64,000 nucleotides of DNA, taken from NCBI GenBank assembly GCA_947497985.1, contig CANMIX010000005.1, positions 1 through 64,000 of the forward strand, given 5' to 3'. The notes below the pieces were generated by a model, which saw nothing but the letters and a program-made list of their open reading frames with translations, ran no database searches and was not told where the DNA came from. This DNA comes from an uncultured Paracoccaceae bacterium. GTDB lineage: Bacteria; Pseudomonadota; Alphaproteobacteria; Rhodobacterales; Rhodobacteraceae. Every line of letters begins with the position of its first letter. The first letter of the stretch is position 1. This document shows positions 44,578 to 54,419 of the stretch, piece after piece. A program made the translations under genes and the position numbers.

Positions 44578-44654
44578 TGGCGACCCCTGAAGGACTCGAA
44601 CCCTCAGCCTGCTGATTAGAAGTCAGCTGCTCTATCCAGTTGAGCTAAGGGGCC
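44578..44654 (-). tRNA. tRNA-Arg(TCT)
   Basis: 77 nt including an encoded CCA. Acceptor GGCCCCT pairs with AGGGGTC (one G-U); D arm AGCTCAACTGGATAGAGC; anticodon loop CTTCTAA with anticodon TCT; T arm GGGTTCGAGTCC. All arms fold. Confidence 0.95.
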
Positions 44655-44759
44655 TGACCACGCAAATCCATCTATCAGATGGATTTGGTGAGGAAAACCC
44701 ATCATCTGGTGCCCGGCGTTTTCCGATGAAGGTCTGTTGCGGAGCCGTGCGTGGGTTCG

Positions 44760-45326
44760 TTATAGAACAGTGACCACAGTGCCTACCGGAACCCTTCCGT
44801 AAAGGTCAGCGACATGTTCATTTGTCAGCCGGATGCAGCCGTTGCTTACGGCGCTGCCGATGGTCTCTGGTCGGTTGGTTCCGTGAATGCGGAAATAGGT
44901 GTCCACGCCATTTTGGTAGAGATACAGGGCCCGTGCGCCAAGCGGGTTTTGCGGGCCGCCGGGTTGGATGTATTCATTGTCGACAAATTTCGCGTAGGCA
45001 CGGGGGTCGCGTTTGATCATATCTGGCGTTGGACGCCAGCTTGGCCATTCTCGTTTTCGCTCAATCACGGCGGATCCGGTGAATTCTAACCCGGCTTTGC
45101 CAACACCAACACCGTAACGGATGGCGCGCCGTGGCTCGGTCACATAGTAGAGGTAGTAGGAGCGTGGCAGGACCAGTATTTGCCCGGGCTCGAACTGCTT
45201 TTTGATTTTCACTTCTTGAGGCGTAGAATCAAATGGTGTTGGTTCAGAGGCTTCCAAAAAACGTGGAAAAGCCATAGCCGCGAGGGCAACCGCAGAAGTT
45301 TCGACAAAGCGACGGCGTGAAATCAT
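44760..45326 (-). CDS. L,D-transpeptidase (YkuD), Tat-exported
   Basis: 188 residues from ATG 45326. The N-terminus has a twin-arginine signal (MISRRRFVETSAVALAAMAF). The YkuD domain carries GTNRPETIGSAVSNGCIRLT, with the catalytic Cys in SNGCIRL and the upstream His in IHGTN. It cross-links peptidoglycan or attaches proteins to it in the periplasm. It is single-gene, about 100 bp from the tRNA. Confidence 0.9.
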   Translation of the reverse strand: MISRRRFVETSAVALAAMAFPRFLEASEPTPFDSTPQEVKIKKQFEPGQILVLPRSYYLYYVTEPRRAIRYGVGVGKAGLEFTGSAVIERKREWPSWRPTPDMIKRDPRAYAKFVDNEYIQPGGPQNPLGARALYLYQNGVDTYFRIHGTNRPETIGSAVSNGCIRLTNEHVADLYGRVPVGTVVTVL

Positions 45327-45474
45327 TGGATAACTCGTAACTTTAAAACTCGCAAAAGTATGGTCACTGAAAGATAATATTAGGTCAATGGAATTTGAAA
45401 GCCAGCGCAAATCATTGTGGCCTAGAGGCCACCGCAAAACGGGCGGTCCATTTGACCGAAATAATGGACGGTTA

Positions 45475-45507
45475 AAAAAGATAAGGCCGCGCAAAGATCG
45501 CGCGACC
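45475..45507 (-). terminator. Terminator of the small membrane-protein gene
   Basis: On the minus strand GGTCGCGC pairs with GCGCGGCC around GATCTTT, followed by TTATCTTTTTT. It ends transcription of the gene at 45546-45824. Confidence 0.75.
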
Positions 45508-45545
45508 TGAAAACTGAATACTGGATAGTCTCGTCCTAGATTAAA

Positions 45546-45824
45546 TTACGCGACTTTGCGGCCGGCCTCTTCGGCGGCTTTTCCACGCGCCGCTTCCATC
45601 CATTGGCGGTCCAAAAAAGCCTCATGATCGTAGCCTGACATGGAACCATCGTCATCATCGCTATGGCGAAGATAGGTCACCATGACCACCCCGATCATCG
45701 TGACGCTCCCGGCTGCAGAATAGGTCAACAGACCGAACCACAGAGGGATATCAAACATTACAATTCCCAGCGCCGCGGCAAATGCCCCAGCAACCATTCC
45801 ACATACCAACCCGAAAAAAGCCAT
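45546..45824 (-). CDS. Small membrane protein, two TM segments
   Basis: 92 residues from ATG 45824 (AAAGGGTG upstream). Two hydrophobic segments (about residues 3-25 and 30-50) are followed by an acidic, soluble tail (HSDDDDGSMSGYDHEAFLDR). The family is not recognised. It resembles in layout the next gene upstream (45966-46202). Confidence 0.6.
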   Translation of the reverse strand: MAFFGLVCGMVAGAFAAALGIVMFDIPLWFGLLTYSAAGSVTMIGVVMVTYLRHSDDDDGSMSGYDHEAFLDRQWMEAARGKAAEEAGRKVA

Positions 45825-45965
45825 GGCCACACCCTTTGAACCTTCGGAACTCACCCGAAATCATTAATGACACGTAGACAGGCTTCATCAAGTTAAAGCT
45901 ATCTACACTTCTGTTAAAATTCTAATATCAAGGGCGACAACCGCCCCGTTACAGCCGGATTTTGG

Positions 45966-46202
45966 TTACTTAACCAATCCATCCGCATGCAGGAATAAAT
46001 CCGACATTGCCTTGTTTGGTTCATCTTGTGCCACATCAAGTTGGCTCCAAACCAAGTAGATGACGCCGGTCACAATCGCACCAATCACAGGGTAGATCAC
46101 GAGGATGCTCCACAAAGGAACGGACAGAAGAACAACGCAGGTGCAGGATGTAAAACCGCCGGTGAGGGCACCGATCAATGCGCTAAACCAAACCTTGTCC
46201 AT
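45966..46202 (-). CDS. Small membrane protein, two TM segments
   Basis: 78 residues from ATG 46202 with GGAG upstream. Two hydrophobic segments at about residues 3-26 and 30-50 are followed by a short soluble tail (DVAQDEPNKAMSDLFLHADG). The same layout as the protein at 45546-45824 suggests diverged paralogues. Function unknown. Confidence 0.6.
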   Translation of the reverse strand: MDKVWFSALIGALTGGFTSCTCVVLLSVPLWSILVIYPVIGAIVTGVIYLVWSQLDVAQDEPNKAMSDLFLHADGLVK

Positions 46203-46370
46203 CTGAGTTCTCCAACTGTTGTGATGCACTCAGTATGGATTAATTTTCGATAAAATGACGGGTAGCTTTGGTATCCCTGCGAACCCCAAAGGGTAGGGCG
46301 GACGCATGATACTATCCTTTGGGATAGGAAAAGGCGGGAAAGTGGCCGAAATCGATCCGCCGCATAAGAA

Positions 46371-46394
46371 CGCCGCCCTGTTTCCAAGGCGGCG
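46371..46394 (-). terminator. Hairpin downstream of trpA
   Basis: CGCCGCCCT and AAGGCGGCG pair around GTTTCC about 45 bp after the trpA stop. The T-run is weak. Confidence 0.5.
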
Positions 46395-46437
46395 AGCAAA
46401 GAGATTCGTAGGTTGCGGAGGCGTGTGCCGAGCGTGA

Positions 46438-47229
46438 TCAGCCCCGATGTGCGCCATCTGCAAGTGATCCGACAAACTCCAGCACTTCTGCCACGGGCTT
46501 GCCTTCTTGGATCTTGCTGACAATGGCACTGCCGACCACGGCACCATCCGCAATGGATGCGATGGATTGCGCATTGTCCGGCGTCTTGATGCCAAATCCA
46601 ACGATGACTGGCAGATTGCCTGCGGCTTTGATCCGCGCCACTTCCGGCGCCACATCTGACGCCTGAGCCTCCGCAGCTCCGGTGATACCGGTGATCGAGA
46701 CATAATAGACAAAGCCTGACGTGTTCTGCATCACGCGTGGCAGGCGCGCGTCATCCGTGGTTGGCGTTGCCAGACGGATAAAGTTCAGCCCGGCCGCCTG
46801 AGCGGGAATGCATAGCTCTGCGTCTTCTTCGGGCGGCAGGTCCACCACGATCAACCCATCAATCCCGGCCGCTTTGGCGTCAATCAGGAATTGATCGACA
46901 CCGCGATTGTAGATCGGGTTGTAATATCCCATCAGCACAATCGGGGTTGTGTCGTCAGTTTTGCGGAATTCACGCGCCAGTTCCAGCGTGCGTTCCAACG
47001 TCATGCCCGCTTGCAATGCGCGTTGACCTGCCAGCTGGATGGTGGAGCCATCCGCCATCGGATCGGTAAAGGGCAAGCCCAGCTCGATAATATCGACGCC
47101 CGCACCTGGCAGACCTTTGACGATCTCAAGCGAGGTGTCGAAATCGGGGTCGCCTGCCATCACATAGGTGACAAATGCTTTTTTGCCTTCGGCCTTCAGC
47201 GCGGCGAATTTGGCGTCGATGCGGGTCAT
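46438..47229 (-). CDS. trpA: Tryptophan synthase alpha subunit
   Basis: 263 residues, full length. [20 protein letters not shown] carries the catalytic Glu (ELG) and Asp (PFTDP) that cleave indole-3-glycerol phosphate; [19 protein letters not shown] and the phosphate loop [10 protein letters not shown] are all present. AAAGG precedes the ATG. The beta subunit gene is not adjacent, as trpA stands alone here between a small membrane-protein gene and a PagL-like gene. Confidence 0.97.
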   Translation of the reverse strand: MTRIDAKFAALKAEGKKAFVTYVMAGDPDFDTSLEIVKGLPGAGVDIIELGLPFTDPMADGSTIQLAGQRALQAGMTLERTLELAREFRKTDDTTPIVLMGYYNPIYNRGVDQFLIDAKAAGIDGLIVVDLPPEEDAELCIPAQAAGLNFIRLATPTTDDARLPRVMQNTSGFVYYVSITGITGAAEAQASDVAPEVARIKAAGNLPVIVGFGIKTPDNAQSIASIADGAVVGSAIVSKIQEGKPVAEVLEFVGSLADGAHRG

Positions 47230-47343
47230 GGGCGTGCCTTTATTCCTTGTTCCGCACTGATGTGCCGAAAGTTTTGCAAGAAATCAATCCCGGCCGCCCA
47301 TGTCTATGTCGTATAGCGCCGCGTTCATCGGCGCCGCTTCAAA

Positions 47344-47832
47344 TCACAGCGGTTTGTGCCAGCGCAGCATGACGCTGTTTACGCCTGGGTTGCGATCCGC
47401 GGTTGAGGCATTTGATTTATGCGACACCGACAGAGAAACCGCATTGCCGTTATTGAGGGTGCGCCCCACGCCCAGCAGGCTGCGGATTTCAAAGGTGGAA
47501 CCCAAATCGTTGCCTTCCTCGCTCTCGAAATAGGCGCCGGGCATTACGCTGGTTTCGATGAACCAACGGTTCTGCAGCTCAAATGTACCAACCAGGCCAC
47601 CACCAAGAAAGGCGTCGCCGGTTTCCTGGATCGAGGCAACACCGCCCCAACCAACAGAAAGATTCCCGCGTTCAAAAAAGGAATCACCGTGCAGTTCTAC
47701 GGCAAAAATTACGCCATCTTCGGAACCAGTTTCCGAAAAGTCCGATTGGCCCAGGCCAAACACAAGGGATTGTGCCTGCGCGGTGCCGGCAACCGAAACT
47801 GCCAGTGCGGCTGCTGTAAGCAAAGATTTCAT
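47344..47832 (-). CDS. PagL-like lipid A deacylase / acyloxyacyl hydrolase family protein
   Basis: 162 residues with a signal peptide (KSLLTAAALAVSVAGTAQAQ). The C-terminal HKSNASTADRNPGVNSVMLR has the His-x-Ser and Asn-x-Gly elements of PagL (catalytic His-Ser with a nearby acid), in a beta-barrel-like context (ELHGDSFFERGNLSVGWGG). It would remove an acyl chain from lipid A in the outer membrane. A shorter relative without the Ser is at 54420-54917. It is divergent from ychF. Confidence 0.75.
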   Translation of the reverse strand: MKSLLTAAALAVSVAGTAQAQSLVFGLGQSDFSETGSEDGVIFAVELHGDSFFERGNLSVGWGGVASIQETGDAFLGGGLVGTFELQNRWFIETSVMPGAYFESEEGNDLGSTFEIRSLLGVGRTLNNGNAVSLSVSHKSNASTADRNPGVNSVMLRWHKPL

Positions 47833-48023
47833 CCCACGTCCTCGTCGTGTTTTTAATTGTTGGCCAGCATATAGGCGAAAAACGGCCGGACAAAAGGGGG
47901 GATAACAACGTGGTGAACAATATGTCTCCATTTCCACACGAATAGTGTCCGCGCGCGCGCAATGCTTGCGCCTTGGGGCATAGGTGCCTAGAAGCGGCAT
48001 CCAAGTGGCATCAGGAGGCCAAG

Positions 48024-49121
48024 ATGGGCTTTAAAATGGGAATCGTGGGTTTGCCGAACGTAGGCAAGTCAACACTGTTCAACGCATTGACCAAAACTGC
48101 CTCGGCGCAGGCAGCTAATTTTCCGTTCTGCACGATTGAACCCAATGTGGGGGATGTGGGCGTGCCGGATGCGCGTCTGGACAAGCTGGCCGCGATTGCG
48201 GGTTCGGCCCAGATCATTCCAACGCGGATGACCTTTGTGGATATTGCAGGTCTTGTGAAAGGCGCATCCAATGGGGAGGGGCTGGGCAACCAGTTCCTGG
48301 CGAACATTCGCGAAGTGGACGCCATCGCCCATGTTCTGCGCTGTTTCGAGGACAAGGACGTCACCCATGTTGAGGACCGCGTAGATCCGGTTGCCGATGC
48401 CGAAACCATCGAGACCGAACTGATGCTGGCCGATCTGGAAAGCATCGAAAAACGGCGCGCCAATCTGGTGCGTAAACTCAAGGGCAACGACAAAGAAGCC
48501 CAGCAACAAGACCGCCTGCTGGCCGAAGCACAAGCCATGCTCGAAGAGGGCAAACCAGCCCGTCTGGTGGACGTGGATGCCGAAGATGCCAAAGCGTGGT
48601 CCACACTGCAGTTGCTGACCACCAAACCGGTGCTATATGTCTGTAACGTCGGCGAAAGCGAAAGCGTCGATGGTAACGACTATTCGAAACGCGTGGCAGC
48701 GATGGCGGCGGAGCAGGGCAACAGCCACGTCATCATCTCGGCCCAGATCGAGGAAGAGATCAGCCAGCTGGAACCTGATGAAGCCACCATGTTCTTGGAC
48801 GAAATGGGCCTCGCCGAGGCGGGCCTCGACCGCTTGATCCGTGCAGGTTACGAGCTGTTGCAGTTGGAAACCTATTTCACCGTCGGCCCAAAAGAAGCCC
48901 GCGCCTGGACCATCACCACAGGCACTGCGGCGCCTCAGGCGGCGGGTGTGATCCACGGCGACTTTGAAAAAGGTTTCATCCGCGCTGAAACGATTGCCTA
49001 TGACGACTACATCGCAGGTAATGGCGAGGCCGGAGCCAAAGACGCAGGCAAGATGCGCGCCGAGGGCAAGGGCTACATCGTACAAGACGGCGACGTCATG
49101 CACTTCCTTTTTAATACCTGA
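48024..49121 (+). CDS. ychF: YchF/OLA1-family ribosome-binding ATPase
   Basis: 365 residues from ATG 48024 with a perfect AGGAGG. It has the P-loop GLPNVGKSTLFNAL, switch DIAGLVKGASNGEGLGNQFL, the altered G4 motif that gives ATP preference (YVCNVGE region), a coiled-coil (residues about 130-190) and the C-terminal TGS domain with TYFTVGPKEARAWTI. It is complete and conserved in most bacteria. Confidence 0.97.
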   Translation: MGFKMGIVGLPNVGKSTLFNALTKTASAQAANFPFCTIEPNVGDVGVPDARLDKLAAIAGSAQIIPTRMTFVDIAGLVKGASNGEGLGNQFLANIREVDAIAHVLRCFEDKDVTHVEDRVDPVADAETIETELMLADLESIEKRRANLVRKLKGNDKEAQQQDRLLAEAQAMLEEGKPARLVDVDAEDAKAWSTLQLLTTKPVLYVCNVGESESVDGNDYSKRVAAMAAEQGNSHVIISAQIEEEISQLEPDEATMFLDEMGLAEAGLDRLIRAGYELLQLETYFTVGPKEARAWTITTGTAAPQAAGVIHGDFEKGFIRAETIAYDDYIAGNGEAGAKDAGKMRAEGKGYIVQDGDVMHFLFNT

Positions 49122-49275
49122 TACGCACCATATGCAGGTGGCACAGCGGGCGCGTCCTTGATCTCAGGGGCGCGCCCGTTTTGCGATTGAAGCAGGCGAC
49201 AAAACTGTGCAAGCCTTCTGCTTCCGGGGGGCATGTTTTCAACCGGGACAGACGGTGCGGACAAAGGAAGACAGG

Positions 49276-50196
49276 ATGAAACTGATCATTGATACGGACC
49301 CTGGCGTCGATGACGCGATGGCCATCTTCTATGCGGCGGCCGCGCCGGATATTGAGCTGGTAGGGCTGACCACGATCTTTGGCAATGTGACCACCGAAAT
49401 GGCCACCCGTAACGCTTTGCGCTTGGTCGAGGCCGCCGGGTTAGAGGATGTGCCAGTGGCGCAGGGCGCGCTCAAACCATTGGTCTTGCCACCGTTTCCA
49501 CCTTCGGCTGAGGTGCACGGCGCCGAAGGGTTTGGCGATATTGCCGCCGCCACGCCCAAGGGACAGCCGGTCGCGGAAGACGCGGCGGATTTCCTTATCC
49601 GCATGGCCGAGGCGCATAAGGGAGAACTGGTTGTCTGTCCCATCGGCCCCTTAACGAATATCGCGGAGGCCCTGCAGCGTGATCCGAAATTTGCCGAGAA
49701 TGTAAAAGCGATTGTGATTATGGGCGGCTCCCTGGAGGAAGGTGGCAACATAACCCCCTTTGCCGAGGCCAATATTTATCACGACCCCCATGCCGCGGAC
49801 ATTGTCCTGCAAGCCGGAGAAAAAGTGACCTTGGTTGGGTTGGATGTGACCCATCAGATCCTCTGCACTCCGACAGATTTCGACGCAATGGCAGCACAGT
49901 CACCGGAATTGGGTGGGATGCTGCAAGACATGTCCCATTTCTACATCGCCTTTTACAAACGCATGCGCGGCTTTGCGGGCTGTTCACTGCATGACCCGGC
50001 GGCGGTCATCGCCTGCACCGACCCGCAGCTGTTCGAACGGCGAAAGGTGGCGTTGCGGGTGTCCTGCGAGGGTGAAGATATTGGCGCAACCTTGGCAGCC
50101 CCTGACAGCGGGCGCGCGCCGGTTCAGGTCTGCATGAGCGTCGATAGCGACGCGGTCAAAGCGCAGTTTTTGAAACGGCTGGCCCTGTTGCCTTAG
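49276..50196 (+). CDS. Inosine-uridine nucleoside hydrolase family protein
   Basis: 306 residues from ATG 49276 (GGAAG upstream). The DTDPGVDDAMAI motif for Ca and ribose binding is at the N-terminus, with TIFGNVTTEMATRNALRLVE and, late, the acidic DPAAVIACTDP. It cleaves ribonucleosides to base and ribose in the cytoplasm. No transporter adjoins it, so it is a salvage gene. Confidence 0.9.
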   Translation: MKLIIDTDPGVDDAMAIFYAAAAPDIELVGLTTIFGNVTTEMATRNALRLVEAAGLEDVPVAQGALKPLVLPPFPPSAEVHGAEGFGDIAAATPKGQPVAEDAADFLIRMAEAHKGELVVCPIGPLTNIAEALQRDPKFAENVKAIVIMGGSLEEGGNITPFAEANIYHDPHAADIVLQAGEKVTLVGLDVTHQILCTPTDFDAMAAQSPELGGMLQDMSHFYIAFYKRMRGFAGCSLHDPAAVIACTDPQLFERRKVALRVSCEGEDIGATLAAPDSGRAPVQVCMSVDSDAVKAQFLKRLALLP

Positions 50197-50234
50197 GTTG
50201 GTTTTACCTGACTTCCAGCGGTGACAAGCCGGTC

Positions 50235-52007
50235 CTAATAGTCCTGCCATTCCCGCGCAGCAGCGCCAGCCCCAGCGGCCAATTCTGCAATCCTGCTGGA
50301 GGTTTGCGGCGGGGGAGGCACATCAGAGACTTCAGGCTCTTCGGGCTCATCCAGATCGAACAAGAAGATCTCGCCGCTCTCGCGGCGCTCAATATCGAAA
50401 TGGGCAACCAGCTCTGCCAGTTTCGCAGCCTCGTTCTTCAGCAAATGGCTGGCAGCCGTGGATTCTTCGACCATCGCGGCGTTCTGCTGTGTCACCTGAT
50501 CCAATTGTAAAACGCCCACGTTGATTTCGTTCAGGCCGGTTGATTGCAGTTCTGCTGCCTGTGCGATGCCGGTGATCAATCCGGAGATATGGCTGACCTG
50601 ACCCACAACTGCAGACAGTGCACCACCGCTCTCGCCCACCAGCTGAACGCCGTTGTCGACCTGCTCAGCACTGTTGCCGATCAATTCCTTGATCTCCATC
50701 GCCGCATCCGAGGACCGCTGTGCCAGGGCTCGCACTTCGGCCGCCACCACCGCAAAGCCGCGCCCGGCTTCACCTGCACGCGCTGCCTCAATTCCGGCAT
50801 TCAGCGCCAACAGATTTGTCTGGAACGAGATGTCATCGATCACAGTGATGATCTTGGAGATATGGTTGGAGCTTTCCGAAATCTCATTCATGGCATCCAC
50901 TGCACGTTTCACAACGCTGTCGCTGTCCTGCGCCACGGTTTGGGCCTCATCCATCGTGGTCTCAACCCCACGCGCGCCTTCGGCGGCGGTGCGCACACTG
51001 CCAGTTAACTCATCCAGCGCAGCAGACGTCTCTTCCAGTGTGGCGGCCTGGCTTTCGGTGCGCATGGCAAGATCATCGGATGCGGCGGAAATCTCGGACG
51101 CGCCACTGCGGATGTTATTCGAGGTCTCCACAATCTCATGCATTGTTTCTGACAGGGTCTCGACCGTGCGGTTGTAATCACGCCGCAACTGCTCATGATC
51201 TTCGGGAAATGTTTCAGAGATCACCACTGTCAGATCCCCCTTGGCCATCGCGTTCAGACCTTCACGCAGTCGGCTGACAACAAAGGCTTGCTGTTCCTGA
51301 AGCTCCGCGCGGGCTCCGTCTGCCAAATGCGCCTTGTGAAGATCCGCTTGTAATGAGGTCAGGGCGCGCCCGATCTTGCCAATCTCGTCAGCGCGGTTGG
51401 CTGTAGAGATGTCGAGATCCAGTCGACCGCGCGCCAGCTCATCCACGTCGGCGCAAATCGTGTCGATTGGACGCAGGACCGAACGCGCCGTTAGGATTGA
51501 CACCATCAGCACCACACATCCAAGCGCGGCCAGTCCTGCCAAAAACATCCAGGAGAGTTGGTCTGTCGCGGACATTGCATCGTCAATCGTGTGACGCACT
51601 TCGATCAGAGCGCCGTCAGAGCCGGTTTCATCAGCGGCAATCAATACCCGTAAAATATGGGCGCCCGTGTGGTTGGAATAGTGGCTGACAAAACCCGTGC
51701 CGCCCCCTGTCACGTCTGTTTGTGTATGGGCCAATGCCGGGTCCAATGCGACCGTTTGAGCCGTATGGACAATAACTTGCAAACTGTCATCGAACAGTCG
51801 CGTGTTAGACAGATCTACGTCTGGGTATTCTTGAAGCATGACCTGCACTTGGCGGGCGTTTTGCAAGGTCGTTTCGGTGCTAAGATACAGTGTCGTGCGT
51901 TCAACCAAAAACGGCACGATAAACAGTCCCGCCAAAACACAGGCAAAGATCATGATTGGTATCGGAGCCGCAAATTTGAACATAAGCGACCGTGCGGAAA
52001 ATCCCAT
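50235..52007 (-). CDS. Methyl-accepting chemotaxis protein with CheR-tether pentapeptide
   Basis: 590 residues. Membrane segments at about residues 12-35 and 150-172 enclose a small periplasmic sensor domain (about 110 residues). HAMP follows from about 175, then the signalling domain with the highly conserved hairpin IDDISFQTNLLALNAGIEAA. The C-terminus is REWQDY, which fits the W-x-x-(F/Y) tether motif for CheR/CheB after a flexible linker rich in Pro, Glu and Ala. AGAGGTGA precedes the ATG. The ligand is unknown. Confidence 0.9.
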   Translation of the reverse strand: MGFSARSLMFKFAAPIPIMIFACVLAGLFIVPFLVERTTLYLSTETTLQNARQVQVMLQEYPDVDLSNTRLFDDSLQVIVHTAQTVALDPALAHTQTDVTGGGTGFVSHYSNHTGAHILRVLIAADETGSDGALIEVRHTIDDAMSATDQLSWMFLAGLAALGCVVLMVSILTARSVLRPIDTICADVDELARGRLDLDISTANRADEIGKIGRALTSLQADLHKAHLADGARAELQEQQAFVVSRLREGLNAMAKGDLTVVISETFPEDHEQLRRDYNRTVETLSETMHEIVETSNNIRSGASEISAASDDLAMRTESQAATLEETSAALDELTGSVRTAAEGARGVETTMDEAQTVAQDSDSVVKRAVDAMNEISESSNHISKIITVIDDISFQTNLLALNAGIEAARAGEAGRGFAVVAAEVRALAQRSSDAAMEIKELIGNSAEQVDNGVQLVGESGGALSAVVGQVSHISGLITGIAQAAELQSTGLNEINVGVLQLDQVTQQNAAMVEESTAASHLLKNEAAKLAELVAHFDIERRESGEIFLFDLDEPEEPEVSDVPPPPQTSSRIAELAAGAGAAAREWQDY

Positions 52008-52129
52008 TACGCTTCACCTCTGGCCAAAAAAGAGGGGGCACAGAAACCCTCATTCCACAATAACCCTAGGCAAAGACGGTAAATAATCCGCAAACAAGCG
52101 CCATCACGCCGCCATGCCACAACAAATTC

Positions 52130-52162
52130 GGGCACAGTATGGCAATTACATACTGTGCCCGG
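52130..52162. terminator. Strong hairpin between RTX-type gene and chemoreceptor gene
   Basis: CGGGCACAGTATG (52130-52142) and CATACTGTGCCCG (52150-52162) are perfect 13-base arms with a seven-base loop. It lies about 50 bp after the RTX-type gene's stop and is the likely terminator, though its T-run is weak. Confidence 0.65.
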
Positions 52163-52210
52163 ACACTTCATCGAAAATAGTGAACCGTCGCGTAAACCGG
52201 CGGCCTGAGC

Positions 52211-53386
52211 TTAGCCCAGGAATTCATCCGTAACAAAGACGATGTCGTCTACGATGCTGTCGTCCTGGTCGCGAATGATGATCTTGTCGCGGTCACCTTC
52301 CAGCTGGATGTGAAGGTCGCCGTTACGCTCAAACGCGCGACGGATTTCCACGCCAGCTTCCAGAACAATGGTATCTTCGCTTGCATCAAAATTGGTGATG
52401 ATATCACGCTCGCGGTTGCCGTCATCTGCGTCGGAACCAAAGACAAATGTATCAGCTTCGGATGTGCCGGACAGACGGTCGTTGCCATCGGTGCCAACGA
52501 TTACATTTTCTTCGACTTCTGGAACGGGCTCTGGATCCGGGGTCGGAGCAGGGTCTTCGCCAACGGTTTCGCCGTCTGCCTCGAAGCCAACTTCCGCATA
52601 TGACAGGTCGTGGCTGGTGAAGCTTTCGAATTCCGCACCAACGATGTCGGCCAGCGTGTAGCCTGCGCTTTCAACTGTTGCGACTTCAACGGCATAGGCA
52701 CGGCTGTCGATGTTCTGGTTGTTGACGAAATCGATGCCACCGGATTGGTAGGCTTGAACGCCGGAAATCGAAGAACCATCGCTGAAGGATACGGTCACCA
52801 GAACTTCCGCATTGAACGGGTTGATCTCGGTGCTTTCGCCCTCGTTGAACGGGGTGTCGTCCGTGTCGATCACGGTGCGGGTGGTGCCCAGACCGGGGGC
52901 GTCGATGGAACCAGGACCGAAGACCGCGCCTTCGAATGTGGTCGCGCCCGGAGGTGTCATACCAAAGTCAAGCTGGTCGAATGCAACGCCGTTGTTACGG
53001 ATTTGGGAATTTGCGGTCACGGATGTGATCCCGTCGCCTGCAAAATCATTGCTTGGCAGGAAGTAGGTGTCGCCGCCTGCGGAGAAGGTGATGCCAAAGA
53101 CAACACCAGCGTTGGTGTTCAGGCTGACGTATTCATAGTCAGGGGATTCAGATGCGATCTGAACGCCATCGACAAAGAAGTCGATCTCTTCCGCTTCGTT
53201 CAGAACGATCTCGCGGCGGGTGCCTTCAAAGATCACCGAACGAGGTCTGACGGTAAAATCGCCGGCATCCGGATCAACAGTCATCAGCTCGACTGCGGTC
53301 AGGGATGTACCCGCCGAAATGATATCGGTCGAGCCAAGTTCGACACCATCAATACGGTATGCGGTACCGGTAAGAATTGTAGGCAT
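52211..53386 (-). CDS. Secreted Ca-binding RTX-type protein
   Basis: 391 residues without a Sec signal. The N-terminal about 290 residues are Asp/Gly/Ser/Thr-rich beta sequence. A Pro/Asp linker (APTPDPEPVPEVEE) is followed by RTX-like GTDGNDRLSGTSEADTF, an acidic RERDIITNFDASEDTIVLEA and an end DDIVFVTDEFLG, the layout of type I secretion substrates with a C-terminal signal. Few RTX nonapeptides are present, so Ca binding is limited. No T1SS genes are nearby. Confidence 0.75.
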   Translation of the reverse strand: MPTILTGTAYRIDGVELGSTDIISAGTSLTAVELMTVDPDAGDFTVRPRSVIFEGTRREIVLNEAEEIDFFVDGVQIASESPDYEYVSLNTNAGVVFGITFSAGGDTYFLPSNDFAGDGITSVTANSQIRNNGVAFDQLDFGMTPPGATTFEGAVFGPGSIDAPGLGTTRTVIDTDDTPFNEGESTEINPFNAEVLVTVSFSDGSSISGVQAYQSGGIDFVNNQNIDSRAYAVEVATVESAGYTLADIVGAEFESFTSHDLSYAEVGFEADGETVGEDPAPTPDPEPVPEVEENVIVGTDGNDRLSGTSEADTFVFGSDADDGNRERDIITNFDASEDTIVLEAGVEIRRAFERNGDLHIQLEGDRDKIIIRDQDDSIVDDIVFVTDEFLG

Positions 53387-53811
53387 GTCTTAATCCTATT
53401 CTAGATTTTGTAATATTTTTCAATAGCTAACGTCTGAATTGCTAACGGCGACAACATACGAGTTTTAGGAGTTAATTTTGTATTAAGGCAACATCCGCAC
53501 ATCTTCACGTTGATGTGGGTTCTCTGCGAGGAGGCGTGAATATGGCGCAAATATGGCGACAAAAAGATGTTCACATAGGGCACAAAATCGCACAATCACG
53601 GGTGTTTGCGGAGCTAACGCAAGGCTCACAATAAGTTCAGTAACTGGAATGTATGTGATGGAATTCCGTAAGGTCAGCTTGGAGCATCGGGTTGGAACAG
53701 ACGGGGGCTCAGCGAATGTCACCTGCATGAAGGGCTGTAAACCGCATCGATTGACAGGGGGGATTCGCTGAGTTTTTGCCCCGTAACACGCTCGGTTCCA
53801 CGGGGATCGTG
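53387..53811. other. 425-bp gap with inverted repeat
   Basis: It contains the promoter side of the RTX-type gene (AT-rich start) and the arms CAGCGAAT near 53710 and ATTCGCTG near 53765. No gene is supported; short frames have no recognisable product. Confidence 0.4.
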
Positions 53812-54150
53812 TCAGGAAATGATCTTTGCCTTGGTCAGAAAACGCGTCGTGCGACCATTGTCTAGGCTAAAGCCGTCGCCGCTGCCGGGACCCGCGTCGA
53901 TAATCAGTTGAGAGTTCTCCCAGATCTGTGCGATCGAAGGTGAGGCCCAAACCCCAGCCCCCTCGGCCTCACCCAGCTTGATGTCCTTGCTGCCAATGAA
54001 TGCGCTGCTTTCACGAAAACACATGGCACCGGTGCCATCGCAACAGCCGGCCGACAATTGAAACACAACTGGCCCATGCTCGGTGCGTAGCTCCGCCAAC
54101 AGGGCGCTCGCCGCCTTGGTTATCACGACCTTCTCCACAGTATCTGACAT
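53812..54150 (-). CDS. DUF779 domain protein
   Basis: 112 residues from ATG 54150 with GGAGGAGA upstream. PVVFQLSAGCCDGTGAMCFR, with a conserved pair of Cys, GSKDIKLGEAEG and IDAGPGSGDGFSLDNG are typical for DUF779 proteins, which often lie beside aldehyde dehydrogenase genes. No such gene adjoins it here. Function unknown. Confidence 0.8.
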   Translation of the reverse strand: MSDTVEKVVITKAASALLAELRTEHGPVVFQLSAGCCDGTGAMCFRESSAFIGSKDIKLGEAEGAGVWASPSIAQIWENSQLIIDAGPGSGDGFSLDNGRTTRFLTKAKIIS

Positions 54151-54419
54151 CGCAGTCTCCTCCCTTGACAGTATCGGAAAGGTACGGGCACGCGGGGATG
54201 AACCAAGCGAGACCAAAGTCGTAAACCAGCGGTCATCACATTTGCGTGGTGGCCCCATACCGAACCCGCTGCCCTAACACGATCAAACCGCTTTTGCGGT
54301 GTCTTGGGCGTACTCCGTTTGGCTAGTTTACCTTTTAGAGTATCGCTCTAGGACGGTGAAGAACTGCGTAAACCCTTTGATCAATTGACGAAAAAATAGC
54401 GTCAGGTGACACTAAGGGC

